A DNA stretch of 64,000 bases, taken from the NCBI GenBank assembly GCA_934646865.1, contig CAKUEU010000003.1, forward strand, positions 1 through 64,000, given 5' to 3'. The translations under genes were made by a program, and so were the position numbers. Below the pieces are notes generated by a model. That model was not told the DNA's origin and did no database searches. It was given only the letters and a program-made list of their open reading frames with translations. The DNA comes from an uncultured Collinsella sp. Its GTDB lineage: Bacteria; Actinomycetota; Coriobacteriia; Coriobacteriales; Coriobacteriaceae. Of the stretch, positions 24,012-33,408 are shown piece by piece. The first letter of the stretch is position 1; each line of letters opens with the position of its first letter.

Positions 24012-25756
24012 AGTCCTACCAGATCATCATCGCCCTGCTCAAGGAGTATGGTATCCGCCATCTAGTGCTCTCTGCCGGCAGCCGCAACGTCCCCTTCGTG
24101 CACTCCGTCGAGGAGGATCCGTATTTCACCTGCTATTCCGTCGTCGATGAACGCAGTGCCGGCTACTTCGCGCTGGGGCTTTCTCAGGAGCTCGGCGAGC
24201 CCGTCGTGATCTCATGCACCTCCTCCACGGCGACCTGCAACTACTGGCCGCCCGTCGCGGAGGCCTTCTACCAGGACGTGCCCCTCGTCGTGCTCACGTC
24301 CGACCGCAACCCCGCGATGCTCGGGCAGTGGGAGGACCAGATGATCGACCAGGTGGGCATGTACGACCGTCACGTGCGCAAGTCCGTTAACCTGCCCATC
24401 ATCAACGACGCCGACGACGCACACTTCTGCGAACGCCTCGTCAACGAGGCCCTGCTCGAGCTCGACCACCACGGCACGGGCCCCGTCCACATCAACGTGC
24501 CGATGAAGGCGTACAACAACTCGTTCAACGTCAAGGAGCTCCCGAAGGTCACTAGGATTCGCAGGGTCGAAACCGACCAGGTCGATGAGTGGGCCGCGTG
24601 CGCGGATCGGCTCTCCCACGCCAAGCGCGTGCTCGTGGTCGCCGGCCAGCAGTCCTCCTGCCCCGCTGAGCTCGCGTGCGCCCTTGAGAGCTTCTCAACT
24701 AGCTACGAGGTGGCCATTGCGGCCGAGTACATGGCGAACATCCCTCGCGAGCACGCCTTCAACCCGACGCTATGCATGGAGTATCGCTACATCACGCCCA
24801 AGAAGTTCTCGGAGTTCGTGCCCGACGTCGTCATCTCCTTCGGCGGGAACATGACTGCCGGTCTTAAGGACATGCTGCGCAAGTTCGCAGGTTCGTACGA
24901 GCACTGGTCGATTCGTGAGGACGGCTCGGTTTGCGACATGTTTAGGAGCTTGACGAGGGTGTTCGAGTGTACCCCCGCCGAGTTCTTCACACGCATGGCC
25001 AGTGCATCAACTTGTACGCCCGACGGTGACTACCTCGCTTCGCTCAAGGATTACGAGGCGTCCGCAACTGTTCCGGAGCTTCCCTATTCGAACATGGCCG
25101 CCATTCGCAAAGTTGTCGAGCGGGTGCCGGAGGGATCCATCCTGCACCTCGCGATCAACAACGCCATTCGCCTGACGAACTTCTTTAAGCTCCAGCCTGG
25201 CGTCAAGGTCTACGCGAATATCGGAACTCACGGCATCGACGGCTGTCTCTCGTCTCTTCTTGGCCAATCCGCGGCTAGTGGCAAGCCCAGCTATCTCGTG
25301 ATCGGCGACCTCGCTTTCTTCTATGACATGAATGCGATTCGCATCCGCCACGTTACCGACAAGGTACGTATCCTCCTCCTCAACAACGAGGGCGGCGAGG
25401 AGTTCTACTTCAATCAGGTGTGGAAGGACGAGGCCTCGGACCTCCACACCTGCGCCCGTCACCACACCAAGGCCGAGGGCTGGGTGCGCGAGTGTGGCTT
25501 CCGCTACCTGAGCGCGCGCACCCCCGAGGAGCTCGACGCGGCCGTCGAGGAGTTCTTCGACGAAGACGCGGAGGGCCCGGTCCTGCTCGAGGTGTTCTCG
25601 GAGATGAGCACGGATTCCAAGCTCGTCTACGACGTATTCGACATGACCCGCCCCCGCGACGCGCAGTCGGAGGCGATCCGCAAGTCCAAGGAGCTCATCA
25701 AGGCGACCATCGGGCAGGAGAAGGCCCAGAAGATCGCCGGGATTTTCAAGAGGTAG
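23996..25756 (+). CDS. MenD-like thiamine-diphosphate enzyme within the polysaccharide operon
   Basis: 586-aa ThDP enzyme with the MenD (SEPHCHC synthase) layout. SAGSRNVPFVHSV takes the place of the MenD SPGSRSAPL block, and VVDERSAGYFALGLS holds the catalytic Glu of the PYR domain. The Mg/ThDP motif GDLAFFYDMNAIRI with NNEGGEEF lies in the PP domain near residue 440. The ribosome site is AAGGAGG. No other menaquinone gene is present, and both neighbours are polysaccharide genes. It may therefore make or attach an acyl group on a nucleotide sugar rather than act in menaquinone synthesis. Reaction unknown; possible partner of the SDR 4 bases downstream. Confidence 0.85.
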   Translation: MYTELKSYQIIIALLKEYGIRHLVLSAGSRNVPFVHSVEEDPYFTCYSVVDERSAGYFALGLSQELGEPVVISCTSSTATCNYWPPVAEAFYQDVPLVVLTSDRNPAMLGQWEDQMIDQVGMYDRHVRKSVNLPIINDADDAHFCERLVNEALLELDHHGTGPVHINVPMKAYNNSFNVKELPKVTRIRRVETDQVDEWAACADRLSHAKRVLVVAGQQSSCPAELACALESFSTSYEVAIAAEYMANIPREHAFNPTLCMEYRYITPKKFSEFVPDVVISFGGNMTAGLKDMLRKFAGSYEHWSIREDGSVCDMFRSLTRVFECTPAEFFTRMASASTCTPDGDYLASLKDYEASATVPELPYSNMAAIRKVVERVPEGSILHLAINNAIRLTNFFKLQPGVKVYANIGTHGIDGCLSSLLGQSAASGKPSYLVIGDLAFFYDMNAIRIRHVTDKVRILLLNNEGGEEFYFNQVWKDEASDLHTCARHHTKAEGWVRECGFRYLSARTPEELDAAVEEFFDEDAEGPVLLEVFSEMSTDSKLVYDVFDMTRPRDAQSEAIRKSKELIKATIGQEKAQKIAGIFKR

Positions 25757-25760
25757 TCAC

Positions 25761-26627
25761 ATGGGGTTCAAGAGAATCGTGCGCAAGGCGGCGAAGCTCG
25801 TCCTGGCGTCGTCGCCCGAGAAGTTCGTGAACGTCGAGGTCGCGCAGGTGAGCGCGGGCAGCGTGCTCGAGGGCAAGACGGTCGTTGTCACCGGCGGCGG
25901 CCGCGGCCTCGGGCTCGCCATGGCCGAGAAGTTCGTCTCCGAGGGCGCCAAGGTCGTGGTGTCCGGCCGCAAGGAGGCCACCCTCAGGGAGGCCTGCGAG
26001 AAGCTCGGCGACGCCGCGTCCTACTTGGTCGCGGACGTCTCCGAGGCCGAGCGCGCCGGCGAGTTCCTAAACGCGTGCGAGGCCAAGCTCGGCGGCCGCA
26101 TCGACTGCTTGGTGAGCAACGCCGGCGTGAGCCTCCACGAGAACCGCTTCGACAACGTGACCATCGAGGGCTTCGACAGACAGTTCGGGACCAACATGCG
26201 CGGCGCGTACTTCCTGTGCCGCGAGTTCCTCTGTCGCAAGGAGCGCGAGAAGGAGCCCTCCGGCGAGCTCCTCGTGATCACGAGCGAGACCGGCGAGCAG
26301 GCCTACGACATCCCCTACGGCATGACCAAGGCCGCCATGGACAGCTTCGTGCGAGCTGCCTCCAGGCGGATGTACCCGCTCGGCGTTCGCGTGAACGCCG
26401 TGGCCCCCGGGGTCACGCTCTCCGACATGACGCGCGACTACGCGGAGGCGTCCGACGGCAACATGTACCGCGAGTGCGCCTCGGGCCGTATTTTCAGGCC
26501 CGAGGAGGTCGCCGAGGTTGCGTGCTTCCTTCTGAGCGATGCCTCCAAATGCGTTTCGGGCGAGGTCATCCACACCAATGGCGGCAACCACATCAAGGCG
26601 TTCTGGGACGTGAGCTGCGATGGGTAG
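25761..26627 (+). CDS. Short-chain dehydrogenase/reductase
   Basis: 288-aa classical SDR. About 35 extra N-terminal residues precede the cofactor motif VVTGGGRGLGLAMAEKF. The NAG motif is in LVSNAGVSLHEN, the catalytic Ser in LLVITSETGEQ, and Tyr-x3-Lys in IPYGMTKAAMDSF. A family C-terminus with GEVIHTNGGNH follows. Only 4 bases separate it from the MenD-like gene, and its last codons overlap the next glycosyltransferase start by 8 bases. Probably reduces a keto group on the product of the MenD-like enzyme or on a nucleotide sugar; substrate unknown. Confidence 0.88.
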   Translation: MGFKRIVRKAAKLVLASSPEKFVNVEVAQVSAGSVLEGKTVVVTGGGRGLGLAMAEKFVSEGAKVVVSGRKEATLREACEKLGDAASYLVADVSEAERAGEFLNACEAKLGGRIDCLVSNAGVSLHENRFDNVTIEGFDRQFGTNMRGAYFLCREFLCRKEREKEPSGELLVITSETGEQAYDIPYGMTKAAMDSFVRAASRRMYPLGVRVNAVAPGVTLSDMTRDYAEASDGNMYRECASGRIFRPEEVAEVACFLLSDASKCVSGEVIHTNGGNHIKAFWDVSCDG

Positions 26628-27726
26628 GAGGGTCCTCGTGGTCCCAACCGGTGGGCTTCGCCGCGAGGGGATCACATCCTCCATCCTGAACTTCATGCGC
26701 TCCATGGACCGCGACGGGCTCGACGTCCGCGTGGCGGCCGTCTACAACAACGAGCCCGACGTGCTCGACGAGCTGAGGTCGCTGGGCTGTGAGGTTGTGG
26801 AGACCCCCGACAGGCGTTCCGAGACCCTGGGCTACGCGCGCTTCCTCCTTTCCTACATGAGGCGGGAACGCATCGACGTGGCCCACGTGCACGGCAGCAG
26901 CTCGGTCATGGCCATAGAGCTACGGTGCGCGCAACTCGCGGGGGTGCGCGAAAGGATTGCGCACTCGCACAACACCAAGAGCGACGACGCCCGGCGCGAC
27001 AAGATGCTCCGACCCGTGTTCCGCGGCAGCTGGACGCGGGCGCTTGCCTGCGGCGAGGACGCCGGCAGGTGGCTCTTCGAGGACAGGCCCTTTGAGGTTC
27101 TCCACAACGGGTTCACCCTGGGTAGGTACGCCTTCGACGCCGCCCGGCGTACGGAGGCCCGCTCCAGGCTCGGGCTCGGGGACGAGACGGCCGTCGGCTT
27201 CGTCGGCAACATCAACTACGTTAAGAACCAGGCGTTCCTCATCGACGTGTTCGGGCTGCTGTCCCGGGACGTGCCGGGCGCCAGGCTTTTCATCGTCGGC
27301 GAGGGCCCCGATCGCGCGAAGATCGAGGGCCTCGTCGCGGAGAGGGGGCTCGGCGACCGCGTGACCATCACAGGGCGCGTCCCGAACGTTGACGAGTACC
27401 TCCAGGCGCTCGATCTCATGATGCTCCCCTCGCTCTTCGAGGGGCTGCCCAGCGTGGTGCTCGAATGGCAGGCGGCTGGACTTCCTTGCCTGGTCTCCGA
27501 TGTCGTGACAAGGGAGTGCGCCGTCACCCCGCTCGTGCGGTTTCTTTCCCTGGAGGACGGGGCCGCCGCGTGGGCCGCTTGCGCGAGGGATGCCCTTGCG
27601 GCGGCTGGCGGCGCCGACACGCGCCTTGACGCGAGCCGGCGCGCGCTTCCCGCGCTGCGCGAGCACGGTTTCGACATAGACGAGGCCTCCAAGAGACTGA
27701 AGACGATTTATCTAGGCGGTGAATGA
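26620..27726 (+). CDS. Glycosyltransferase family 4 (GT-B)
   Basis: 368-aa retaining GT-B enzyme. N-domain with VPTGGLRREGITSSILNF and VAHVHGSSSVMAIE; C-domain with VGFVGNINYVKNQAFLIDVF, FIVGEGPDRAKIE and the donor-site EX7E motif in SLFEGLPSVVLEWQA. Adds one sugar of the repeat unit on the cytoplasmic side. It overlaps both neighbours by a few bases (operon). Confidence 0.92.
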   Translation: MGRRVLVVPTGGLRREGITSSILNFMRSMDRDGLDVRVAAVYNNEPDVLDELRSLGCEVVETPDRRSETLGYARFLLSYMRRERIDVAHVHGSSSVMAIELRCAQLAGVRERIAHSHNTKSDDARRDKMLRPVFRGSWTRALACGEDAGRWLFEDRPFEVLHNGFTLGRYAFDAARRTEARSRLGLGDETAVGFVGNINYVKNQAFLIDVFGLLSRDVPGARLFIVGEGPDRAKIEGLVAERGLGDRVTITGRVPNVDEYLQALDLMMLPSLFEGLPSVVLEWQAAGLPCLVSDVVTRECAVTPLVRFLSLEDGAAAWAACARDALAAAGGADTRLDASRRALPALREHGFDIDEASKRLKTIYLGGE

Positions 27727-28396
27727 TGGGGAAGTGCCTCAAATGGTGCGCGAGCGCGACCCGCGTCGCATGCGCGAAGATTCGGCTCGGATCTAGGCTT
27801 CGCCTGCCCCGCGGCGGCAAGCCTGTATATCTTGGCCGCGCTGCGCGGCTCGATGTTGCGCCCGATGGCGTTATGGTGCTCGGGAGCGGCGTTTATATCG
27901 ACGATCTCTGCCGTCTTCAGGTAATGCCCGGAGCGCGCATGGAGGTCTCCGGGGGCTGCTACTTCAATACCAACTGTCGCGTTGTCGCCACCGATTCCGT
28001 GTACGTGGGTGGGCATACCATGTTTGGCCCCAACGCCTGTGTGTTCGACCATGATCACATCTTTGACTCTGAAGGCGTTCACGGGGAACTCGTGAGCTCG
28101 CCTATCGAGATTGGCGATTGTTGCTGGCTTGGTGCCAACGTTCTCGTGACCAAGGGCGTCCATATTGCCGATCGAATCTGCATCGGGGGGGGTCTGCCGT
28201 CACGAGGGGCCTGGAGGAGCCTGGCATCTATGTCGGGGCTCCAGCCCGTCTGGTGCGGCGGACCTTCCCAGAGGGCGGTGGCGTAGATGGCGCTCCCGGG
28301 ACCCCTCAAGAAACTCAAGCGCGAGACGGTTCGCCTCAAGCTGCGCAACGGGCTGTGGCTGCCCCTCACCTGCAAGGCCAGGGCGAAGGGGCTTGA
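27723..28396 (+). pseudogene. Hexapeptide acyltransferase with a frameshift at a G8 tract (possibly phase-variable, now off)
   Basis: Left-handed beta-helix O-acetyltransferase of the WcaF/WbbJ kind: MFGPNACVFDHDHIF near residue 100, then IGDCCWLGANVLVTKGVHIAD. The frame from 27723 reaches ICIGGG at a run of eight G (28185-28192), then loses all similarity and stops at 28286. In the +2 frame, directly after the G tract, the family ending resumes as SAVTRGLEEPGIYVGAPARLVRRTF and stays open to 28396. Nine G would give IGGGSAVTRG, the usual IGAGSVVTKG motif. So one G is missing for a full-length product. This could be slipped-strand phase variation, true decay, or a homopolymer sequencing error. 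The restored product would overlap the next gene by 110 bases. Confidence 0.82.
28185..28192. repeat. Poly-G tract (8 G) at the acyltransferase frameshift
   Basis: Eight consecutive G inside the coding region, exactly where the reading frame of the family breaks. A second G8 tract lies at 18765-18772 at the start of the priming transferase. Confidence 0.9.
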
Positions 28397-28973
28397 CGTG
28401 GAGGGCTTCACCATCATTTCCAACAACTGCTGGGGCGGCACAATCTACGAGAGCTACGGCATGCGCAAGGCCTCGCCGACCGTGGGCATGTTCATCATGC
28501 CAAGCGACTTCGTGCGCTTCTGTGCCGACCTGGACCGCTATCTCTCCGAGCCTCTCGAGTTCATATCGCCCGAGGAGTCGAAATGGAGGGAAGTTCTCAG
28601 CTCCAACGGGAACTGGGGGACGTACCTCATCGGTCGGCTGGGGGACGTCGAGCTCCAAATGCTCCACCACCACGACGAGGCGACCGCCCGCCGCAAGTGG
28701 GAGAGCCGTGTGGGCCGCGTCGACCGCGACCGTCTGATTTTCAAACTGAACGACCAGAACGGCGCCACTGAGGAGGACCTGCGCGCCTTCGACGCCCTGC
28801 CGTTCGAGCACAAGCTCGTCTTCGCGGTGAAGGATCACCCGGACGTCAAGTGCTGCAGGCGCATCCACTGCCCGCGGAGCTGCGGGTTCATACCCGCTTC
28901 GTGGGAGCCCTTTGGGGCGAACCGTTCGTTCAACGTGACTAAGTACATTAATGGCTGTTTCAACGGTCAATAG
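28287..28973 (+). CDS. DUF1919 exopolysaccharide biosynthesis protein
   Basis: 228-aa protein with the DUF1919 opening FTIISNNCWGGTIYESYGM (near residue 45) followed by SPTVGMFIMPSDFVRFC, and the closing block AVKDHPDVKCC. Proteins of this family occur in capsule and exopolysaccharide clusters, and their activity is unproven; a transferase role is often assumed. Start ATG 28287 abuts the stop of the out-of-frame upstream acyltransferase ORF and has GAGGGCGG as ribosome site. Confidence 0.88.
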   Translation: MALPGPLKKLKRETVRLKLRNGLWLPLTCKARAKGLDVEGFTIISNNCWGGTIYESYGMRKASPTVGMFIMPSDFVRFCADLDRYLSEPLEFISPEESKWREVLSSNGNWGTYLIGRLGDVELQMLHHHDEATARRKWESRVGRVDRDRLIFKLNDQNGATEEDLRAFDALPFEHKLVFAVKDHPDVKCCRRIHCPRSCGFIPASWEPFGANRSFNVTKYINGCFNGQ

Positions 28974-28989
28974 GACTTCAAGGGGTAAC

Positions 28990-30054
28990 GTGACACTAGA
29001 GAACCGAGACATCATATTTGTGAGCAACGCGCTCGCCAATGGCGGTGCGGCGCGCGTGATATGCGTGCTGGCTGCGGAGTTCGCCAAACACGGCAGACGC
29101 GTCGGCATCGCCGTGTACAACGAATACGACGGCGAGTACGTCGTGGCGGAAGGCGTTCAGAAGGAATACGGCCCCCAGAGCTCGGGCGCTGTTGCCAAGG
29201 TGTGCCGCATAGCGTGGCTTCGCGGCGTGGCGAAGCGCAACCCGGGCGCCTGCATCGTGGCGTTCGAGTACTTCGTGAACATGCAGGCAGTCATCGCACT
29301 CGCCGGGCTTCCCAACCGCCTGGTGATCTCGGAGCGCAACGATCCGGCGCGCGTGGGCAGTGGAAAGAAGACCAATTGGTTTCGCGAGCGGCTCTACCGC
29401 CATGCGGATATGCTGGTCTGCCAGACCGACGATGCGGCGGCGTATTTCTCGGACAAGGTTGCGAAGACCGTGATTCTGAATCCCGTGAAGAGCGATTTGC
29501 CGGAGCCTTTCCGCAGCGAGCGTCGCCATTCGGTCGCCTGCTTCTGTCGTTTGGAGAAGCAGAAGAACCTCGGCATGCTGTTCCGTGCATTCGCGGAGTT
29601 CTTGGGCTCCCACCGCGATTGGACGCTCGAGGTCTACGGCGACGGCTCTGAACACGATGCACTTGTCGCTCTCGCGGGCGAGCTGGGCATCGCGGATGTT
29701 GTCTCCATCAATCCGGGGCGTCAGGACGTGCATGATGTGGTGCGCGATGCTGGGATGTTCGTGCTTCCCAGTGACTATGAAGGTCTTTCCAACTCAATGC
29801 TCGAGGCTATGGCCATCGGGCTGCCTTGCATCTGCACTGACTGCCCCTGCGGCGGTGCTCGCATGGTTATCCGCGACGGTGAGAATGGAATACTGGTTCC
29901 CGTGGGCGGGGAGGGCGAGCTCTCGGTCGCGATGGCTCGAGTCGCGGATGAGGACGGGCTTGCTCAGCGCCTGGGGTCTAATGCTGCAGGTATTAGGGAG
30001 ATGCTGTCTGCTGGCGCGATTGCCGATAAGTGGAGTGAGGTGATCGGGGAGTGA
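28990..30054 (+). CDS. Glycosyltransferase family 4 (GT-B)
   Basis: 354-aa GT4 enzyme: IIFVSNALANGGAARVICVL (acceptor-domain opening), VISERNDPARVGSGKK in the linker region, CFCRLEKQKNLGMLFRAF, and the EX7E motif in DYEGLSNSMLEAMAIGLPCI. GTG 28990 is favoured by AAGGGG just upstream; an ATG at 28951 within DUF1919 is the alternative. The stop overlaps the GTG start of wzy. Confidence 0.9.
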   Translation: MTLENRDIIFVSNALANGGAARVICVLAAEFAKHGRRVGIAVYNEYDGEYVVAEGVQKEYGPQSSGAVAKVCRIAWLRGVAKRNPGACIVAFEYFVNMQAVIALAGLPNRLVISERNDPARVGSGKKTNWFRERLYRHADMLVCQTDDAAAYFSDKVAKTVILNPVKSDLPEPFRSERRHSVACFCRLEKQKNLGMLFRAFAEFLGSHRDWTLEVYGDGSEHDALVALAGELGIADVVSINPGRQDVHDVVRDAGMFVLPSDYEGLSNSMLEAMAIGLPCICTDCPCGGARMVIRDGENGILVPVGGEGELSVAMARVADEDGLAQRLGSNAAGIREMLSAGAIADKWSEVIGE

Positions 30055-31301
30055 TCGTAGACAACTTCGTTTTTTCAAGGAGAAACCGACGTCCACTTGA
30101 GCAGGATGAGACGGTTGGTAGAAGAGCTGGGATGTTTATAGCCCTTGGTTTATTCGTCACACCTTATCTTTTGAGGCATAAGCTGATTCCCGGCAGTGAG
30201 GCGGTTTGGGCACTCAACCCTGTTGTGTTACTGACCGTTGCTTGGCTTCTTCTTTATATGCTCGGTCATAAATATGCAATGTCACGAAGCTTCGGCGTCG
30301 TACGTTCTGTGCTGTTTGCTGGATTGGTACTCCTGGCTTTCTCGATTGGGATGTCTCCTTCGTTTCTCATTGCCTGCCTTCTTCCCCTGGTCCTTCTCTT
30401 TGTTGTTGTTCCTGAGACCATTTTCCCGGCATTTTTTAAGGGCTTTATGAGGGTTTTGAATGCTGTCATGCTTGTCATTGCTGCTTGTGCGGCATGCGAT
30501 GTTGTAAGTGGTTTTTCCGTAACTAAAGCCATTACCAATTTCTATGGGTTAGACAGCCTTATCAGCATGAGCTCATCAGGTCGCCTTGTTTCAATAATGG
30601 GTCACAGCCTTCTTACGGCTGAAGTGGCGCTGCTTTATTTTGCCCTCAACCAGATCGCTAGTAGATTTATGGGTGCCAAGATCAATCAGATATTGGTTAC
30701 TCTTGTCGCGGCTGCTGTTGTCCTTCTTACCGGTAGTCGCTCGGCGATGGTTTGCCTGCTCTGCATGATTATCCTTGCGTATTCAAATGCTGAAAATATT
30801 AAATATTGCATTGTAATCATCGTGGGCCTGCTTGCATTTTACTTGGCCGGTTTGTTTGATACCGTGATTGATCGAATAATGATCGGTATCAAATCTGGTG
30901 ATATGACTTCATCGCGTAATGTGCAGTTAGACCAGCTGGTGGCCGCAGGCGTTATTCGCTATGACTGGTTTACGGGTCATGAGTTTGACTATTCAAATAA
31001 TTTATTGATTATCGCATTGGAATATCCCCTCCTCAGATTCGCTTTCAGTTACGGGATTGCGTTTTCAGTTTTGTTGGCGATTTATCTATTCGTCTTGCCT
31101 CTTGTCCAGACGCTCAGGGGGCTTGGCATTGTCCCCTTCGGTCTTCTTGCCCTTTATTTTGTTCATGTCAACACCTATTCATCTATATGCTCGACGCAGG
31201 ACGGAATGTTGCAATGCGTAATTGTGGCCTGGCTTTTTGTCGGTGTTGCTCGCTATTCGGCATATCTTGGAATCTCACGCAGCTCTGAGCAGGGTGATTG
31301 A
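30051..31301 (+). CDS. wzy: O-antigen/capsule repeat-unit polymerase (Wzy-like)
   Basis: 416-aa polytopic membrane protein with about 10-12 hydrophobic segments and a large extracytoplasmic loop at about residues 270-320 (GDMTSSRNVQLDQLVAAG), as in Wzy and WaaL proteins. LTGSRSAMVCLL resembles the short Arg-bearing segment seen in this superfamily. It starts at GTG 30051, overlapping the upstream stop. The gene is visibly AT-richer than its neighbours, a usual trait of wzy genes acquired by transfer. Together with the flippase at 33405 it defines a Wzx/Wzy-dependent pathway. Confidence 0.85.
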   Translation: MIVDNFVFSRRNRRPLEQDETVGRRAGMFIALGLFVTPYLLRHKLIPGSEAVWALNPVVLLTVAWLLLYMLGHKYAMSRSFGVVRSVLFAGLVLLAFSIGMSPSFLIACLLPLVLLFVVVPETIFPAFFKGFMRVLNAVMLVIAACAACDVVSGFSVTKAITNFYGLDSLISMSSSGRLVSIMGHSLLTAEVALLYFALNQIASRFMGAKINQILVTLVAAAVVLLTGSRSAMVCLLCMIILAYSNAENIKYCIVIIVGLLAFYLAGLFDTVIDRIMIGIKSGDMTSSRNVQLDQLVAAGVIRYDWFTGHEFDYSNNLLIIALEYPLLRFAFSYGIAFSVLLAIYLFVLPLVQTLRGLGIVPFGLLALYFVHVNTYSSICSTQDGMLQCVIVAWLFVGVARYSAYLGISRSSEQGD

Positions 31302-31302
31302 G

Positions 31303-32457
31303 GTGCGCATTTGCTTTGTCTGTCAATCGCTCGCCACTCCTGGTGGACTTCAGAGGGCCGTCGCGCTGTTGGCCAACGAGCTCGTTTCGCGCGGTGTGGA
31401 TGTCTCTGTTCTCATGGATACCCCCGAGCTGGGCGAGAATCCCTATGGCTTGAGCTCTGATGTTGGGATCTTGCCCGTCGGCATCAAAGGGGCTTCCAAG
31501 CCGCTTGGCAAGCTCGTTTCTAAGGTCAGGCGACATTCCGGTTTATTGAAGCCAATTTGTCACGAGCACAGTCTCGGTGGCTCAGTAATTGATAAAAAGT
31601 CCCTAGCGGCTGTGCGTGAGGCTCTAAAAGAGGGTCGTTTCGACGTGGCTGTCGGTTGCGATCCGCTTCATACTATCGTTGCGGTGTATGCCTGCGACGG
31701 CTTGAGCATCGATGTCTGCGGCTGGCAGCACAGCACTTATGACGGCTATTTCAATCAGGGCGGCAGGGGCTTTTACGGTCAGGACTGCCTCTATGCATTT
31801 GCGCTCAGGCGCTGCAAGGTGAATTTCGTACTTACCGAGCAGAGCAAGGAAGTCTATGAGCTACACACCGGGCATTCGGCGATTGTCCTCCCCAATTCCA
31901 TCGTGAATATGGGGACGAGAGGCTACGCGGAGAACTGCGTGCTTTACTGCGGTCGTCTTGATCCCGGCTCCAAAGGCGCCGACTACATCCCGCGCATCGC
32001 GGAGGCGCTCGCGGTGAGAGGTTTTGCCGGAGAATTCCTCGTTGTGGGAGACGGCCCTTACCGCCCGAGCCTTGAGGAATGGTTAGAGGACGCTGAGCTA
32101 CCGTTCAAAATGGAGCTTAAGGGCTTCGTCACCGACGCGGATCATTATTACGAACAAGCGACCGTCCTCATCTCCCCGTCTCGCTGGGAGGGTTTTGGGC
32201 TGTCCATCCTGGAGGCGATGTCGCATGGCGTTCCCTGCGTTGCCTTTGAGAACGACGGCCCCTGCTCGCTCATAGACGACGCGGTTGACGGCCTCATCGT
32301 TCCCAACGGGGACGTGGAGGCCCTTGTCGAGCGCACCATGGAGATTCTCGGCGACGAGAGGCTTAGAAGGTCGATGGGGGACGCCGCCGTCGAGGCCGCA
32401 CGGGGATACCTGGTCGGTGCGCAGACGGACCGGTTCCTCGAGGCGTTGAAAGGATAG
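31303..32457 (+). CDS. Glycosyltransferase family 4 (GT-B)
   Basis: 384-aa enzyme opening with ICFVCQSLATPGGLQRAVALL. VLYCGRLDPGSKGADYIPRI starts the donor domain, then FLVVGDGPYRPSLEEW and EX7E in RWEGFGLSILEAMSHGVPCV. GTG 31303 comes 1 base after the wzy stop and has AGGG upstream. The middle part (about residues 110-200) is AT-rich like wzy. It adds a sugar to the lipid-linked repeat unit; specificity is not readable. Confidence 0.92.
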   Translation: MRICFVCQSLATPGGLQRAVALLANELVSRGVDVSVLMDTPELGENPYGLSSDVGILPVGIKGASKPLGKLVSKVRRHSGLLKPICHEHSLGGSVIDKKSLAAVREALKEGRFDVAVGCDPLHTIVAVYACDGLSIDVCGWQHSTYDGYFNQGGRGFYGQDCLYAFALRRCKVNFVLTEQSKEVYELHTGHSAIVLPNSIVNMGTRGYAENCVLYCGRLDPGSKGADYIPRIAEALAVRGFAGEFLVVGDGPYRPSLEEWLEDAELPFKMELKGFVTDADHYYEQATVLISPSRWEGFGLSILEAMSHGVPCVAFENDGPCSLIDDAVDGLIVPNGDVEALVERTMEILGDERLRRSMGDAAVEAARGYLVGAQTDRFLEALKG

Positions 32458-32460
32458 GAA

Positions 32461-33408
32461 ATGGCTAAGAAGCTGCTCATAACCATAGACACCGAGGCGG
32501 ACAACCAGTGGGACGTCTCGAACGGCATCTCGACCGAGAACACGCTATTCCTACCGAGATTCCAGGAGCTTGCCGAGAATTACGGTTTTGTGCCCACCTG
32601 GCTCACCAACTGGGAAATGTGCCAAGACGATCGCTTCGTGAAGTATATGATGCCCAAGAATGACTCAGGTAAATGCGAGATCGGCATGCATTTGCATGCC
32701 TGGAACAACCCGCCGGAGTTTCCGCTCGAGGAAAAGACCGATCAGCGAGCCTACCTCATCGAGTATCCCGAGGAGCAGATGGAGGCCAAGTTCGACACAC
32801 TGCTCGAGTCCCTCCGCAATCGTTTCGAAGCTCCCGTGACCTCCCATAGGAGCGGGCGCTGGGCGCTCGATGAAAGGTACGCGGGCCTCCTCGCGAAGAA
32901 GGGTTTCATTGTCGACTGCTCCGTGACCCCGCATATGGACTGGACTATGGCGCCGGGGCAGACGGGGCTTCCCGGCAGCGATTACTCGCAGTCCCCGGAG
33001 CGTCCTTACGAGCTACACCCCGGGCTTCTTGAGGTGCCCATGACGATCAGGAGGACTCACCGGTTCGCCTTCGATGCTCTTCATGAGCCGAAGGATGTCC
33101 TTCGCCAGGGAAAACGTCTCATCAAGGGTCAGTGGCAATGGCTGAGGCCACCCATGAATCCATCGGCGAGCGCCCTGCGCGGTCTTCTGGACGATGTCGC
33201 CTCGTCTGACGATGCGTACGCGATGTTCATGATCCACTCCTCCGAGCTCATGCCCGGGGGGAGTCCAAACTTCCCGGACGAGGAGTCTATCGATGATCTT
33301 TTCGCGGTCATCGAGAAGACCTTCTCCCATGCCGCCGAGCTCGGCTTCAAGGGCCAGGGGATGTCGGGGTTCGCGAGGGATTACGGTATGCGCGGGAGAG
33401 CAGATTGA
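32461..33408 (+). CDS. WalW-like polysaccharide deacetylase-fold protein
   Basis: 315-aa protein that begins with LLITIDTEADNQWDV, an Asp-rich first strand as in NodB-type deacetylases, and continues with IGMHLHAWNNPP (His-x-His) and THRSGRWALDERY (Arg/His). This matches WalW-like members of the deacetylase superfamily found in polysaccharide clusters. A role in removing acetyl groups from amino sugars of the polymer is inferred. There is no signal peptide, so it should act in the cytoplasm. 3 bases after the upstream GT stop. Confidence 0.75.
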   Translation: MAKKLLITIDTEADNQWDVSNGISTENTLFLPRFQELAENYGFVPTWLTNWEMCQDDRFVKYMMPKNDSGKCEIGMHLHAWNNPPEFPLEEKTDQRAYLIEYPEEQMEAKFDTLLESLRNRFEAPVTSHRSGRWALDERYAGLLAKKGFIVDCSVTPHMDWTMAPGQTGLPGSDYSQSPERPYELHPGLLEVPMTIRRTHRFAFDALHEPKDVLRQGKRLIKGQWQWLRPPMNPSASALRGLLDDVASSDDAYAMFMIHSSELMPGGSPNFPDEESIDDLFAVIEKTFSHAAELGFKGQGMSGFARDYGMRGRAD

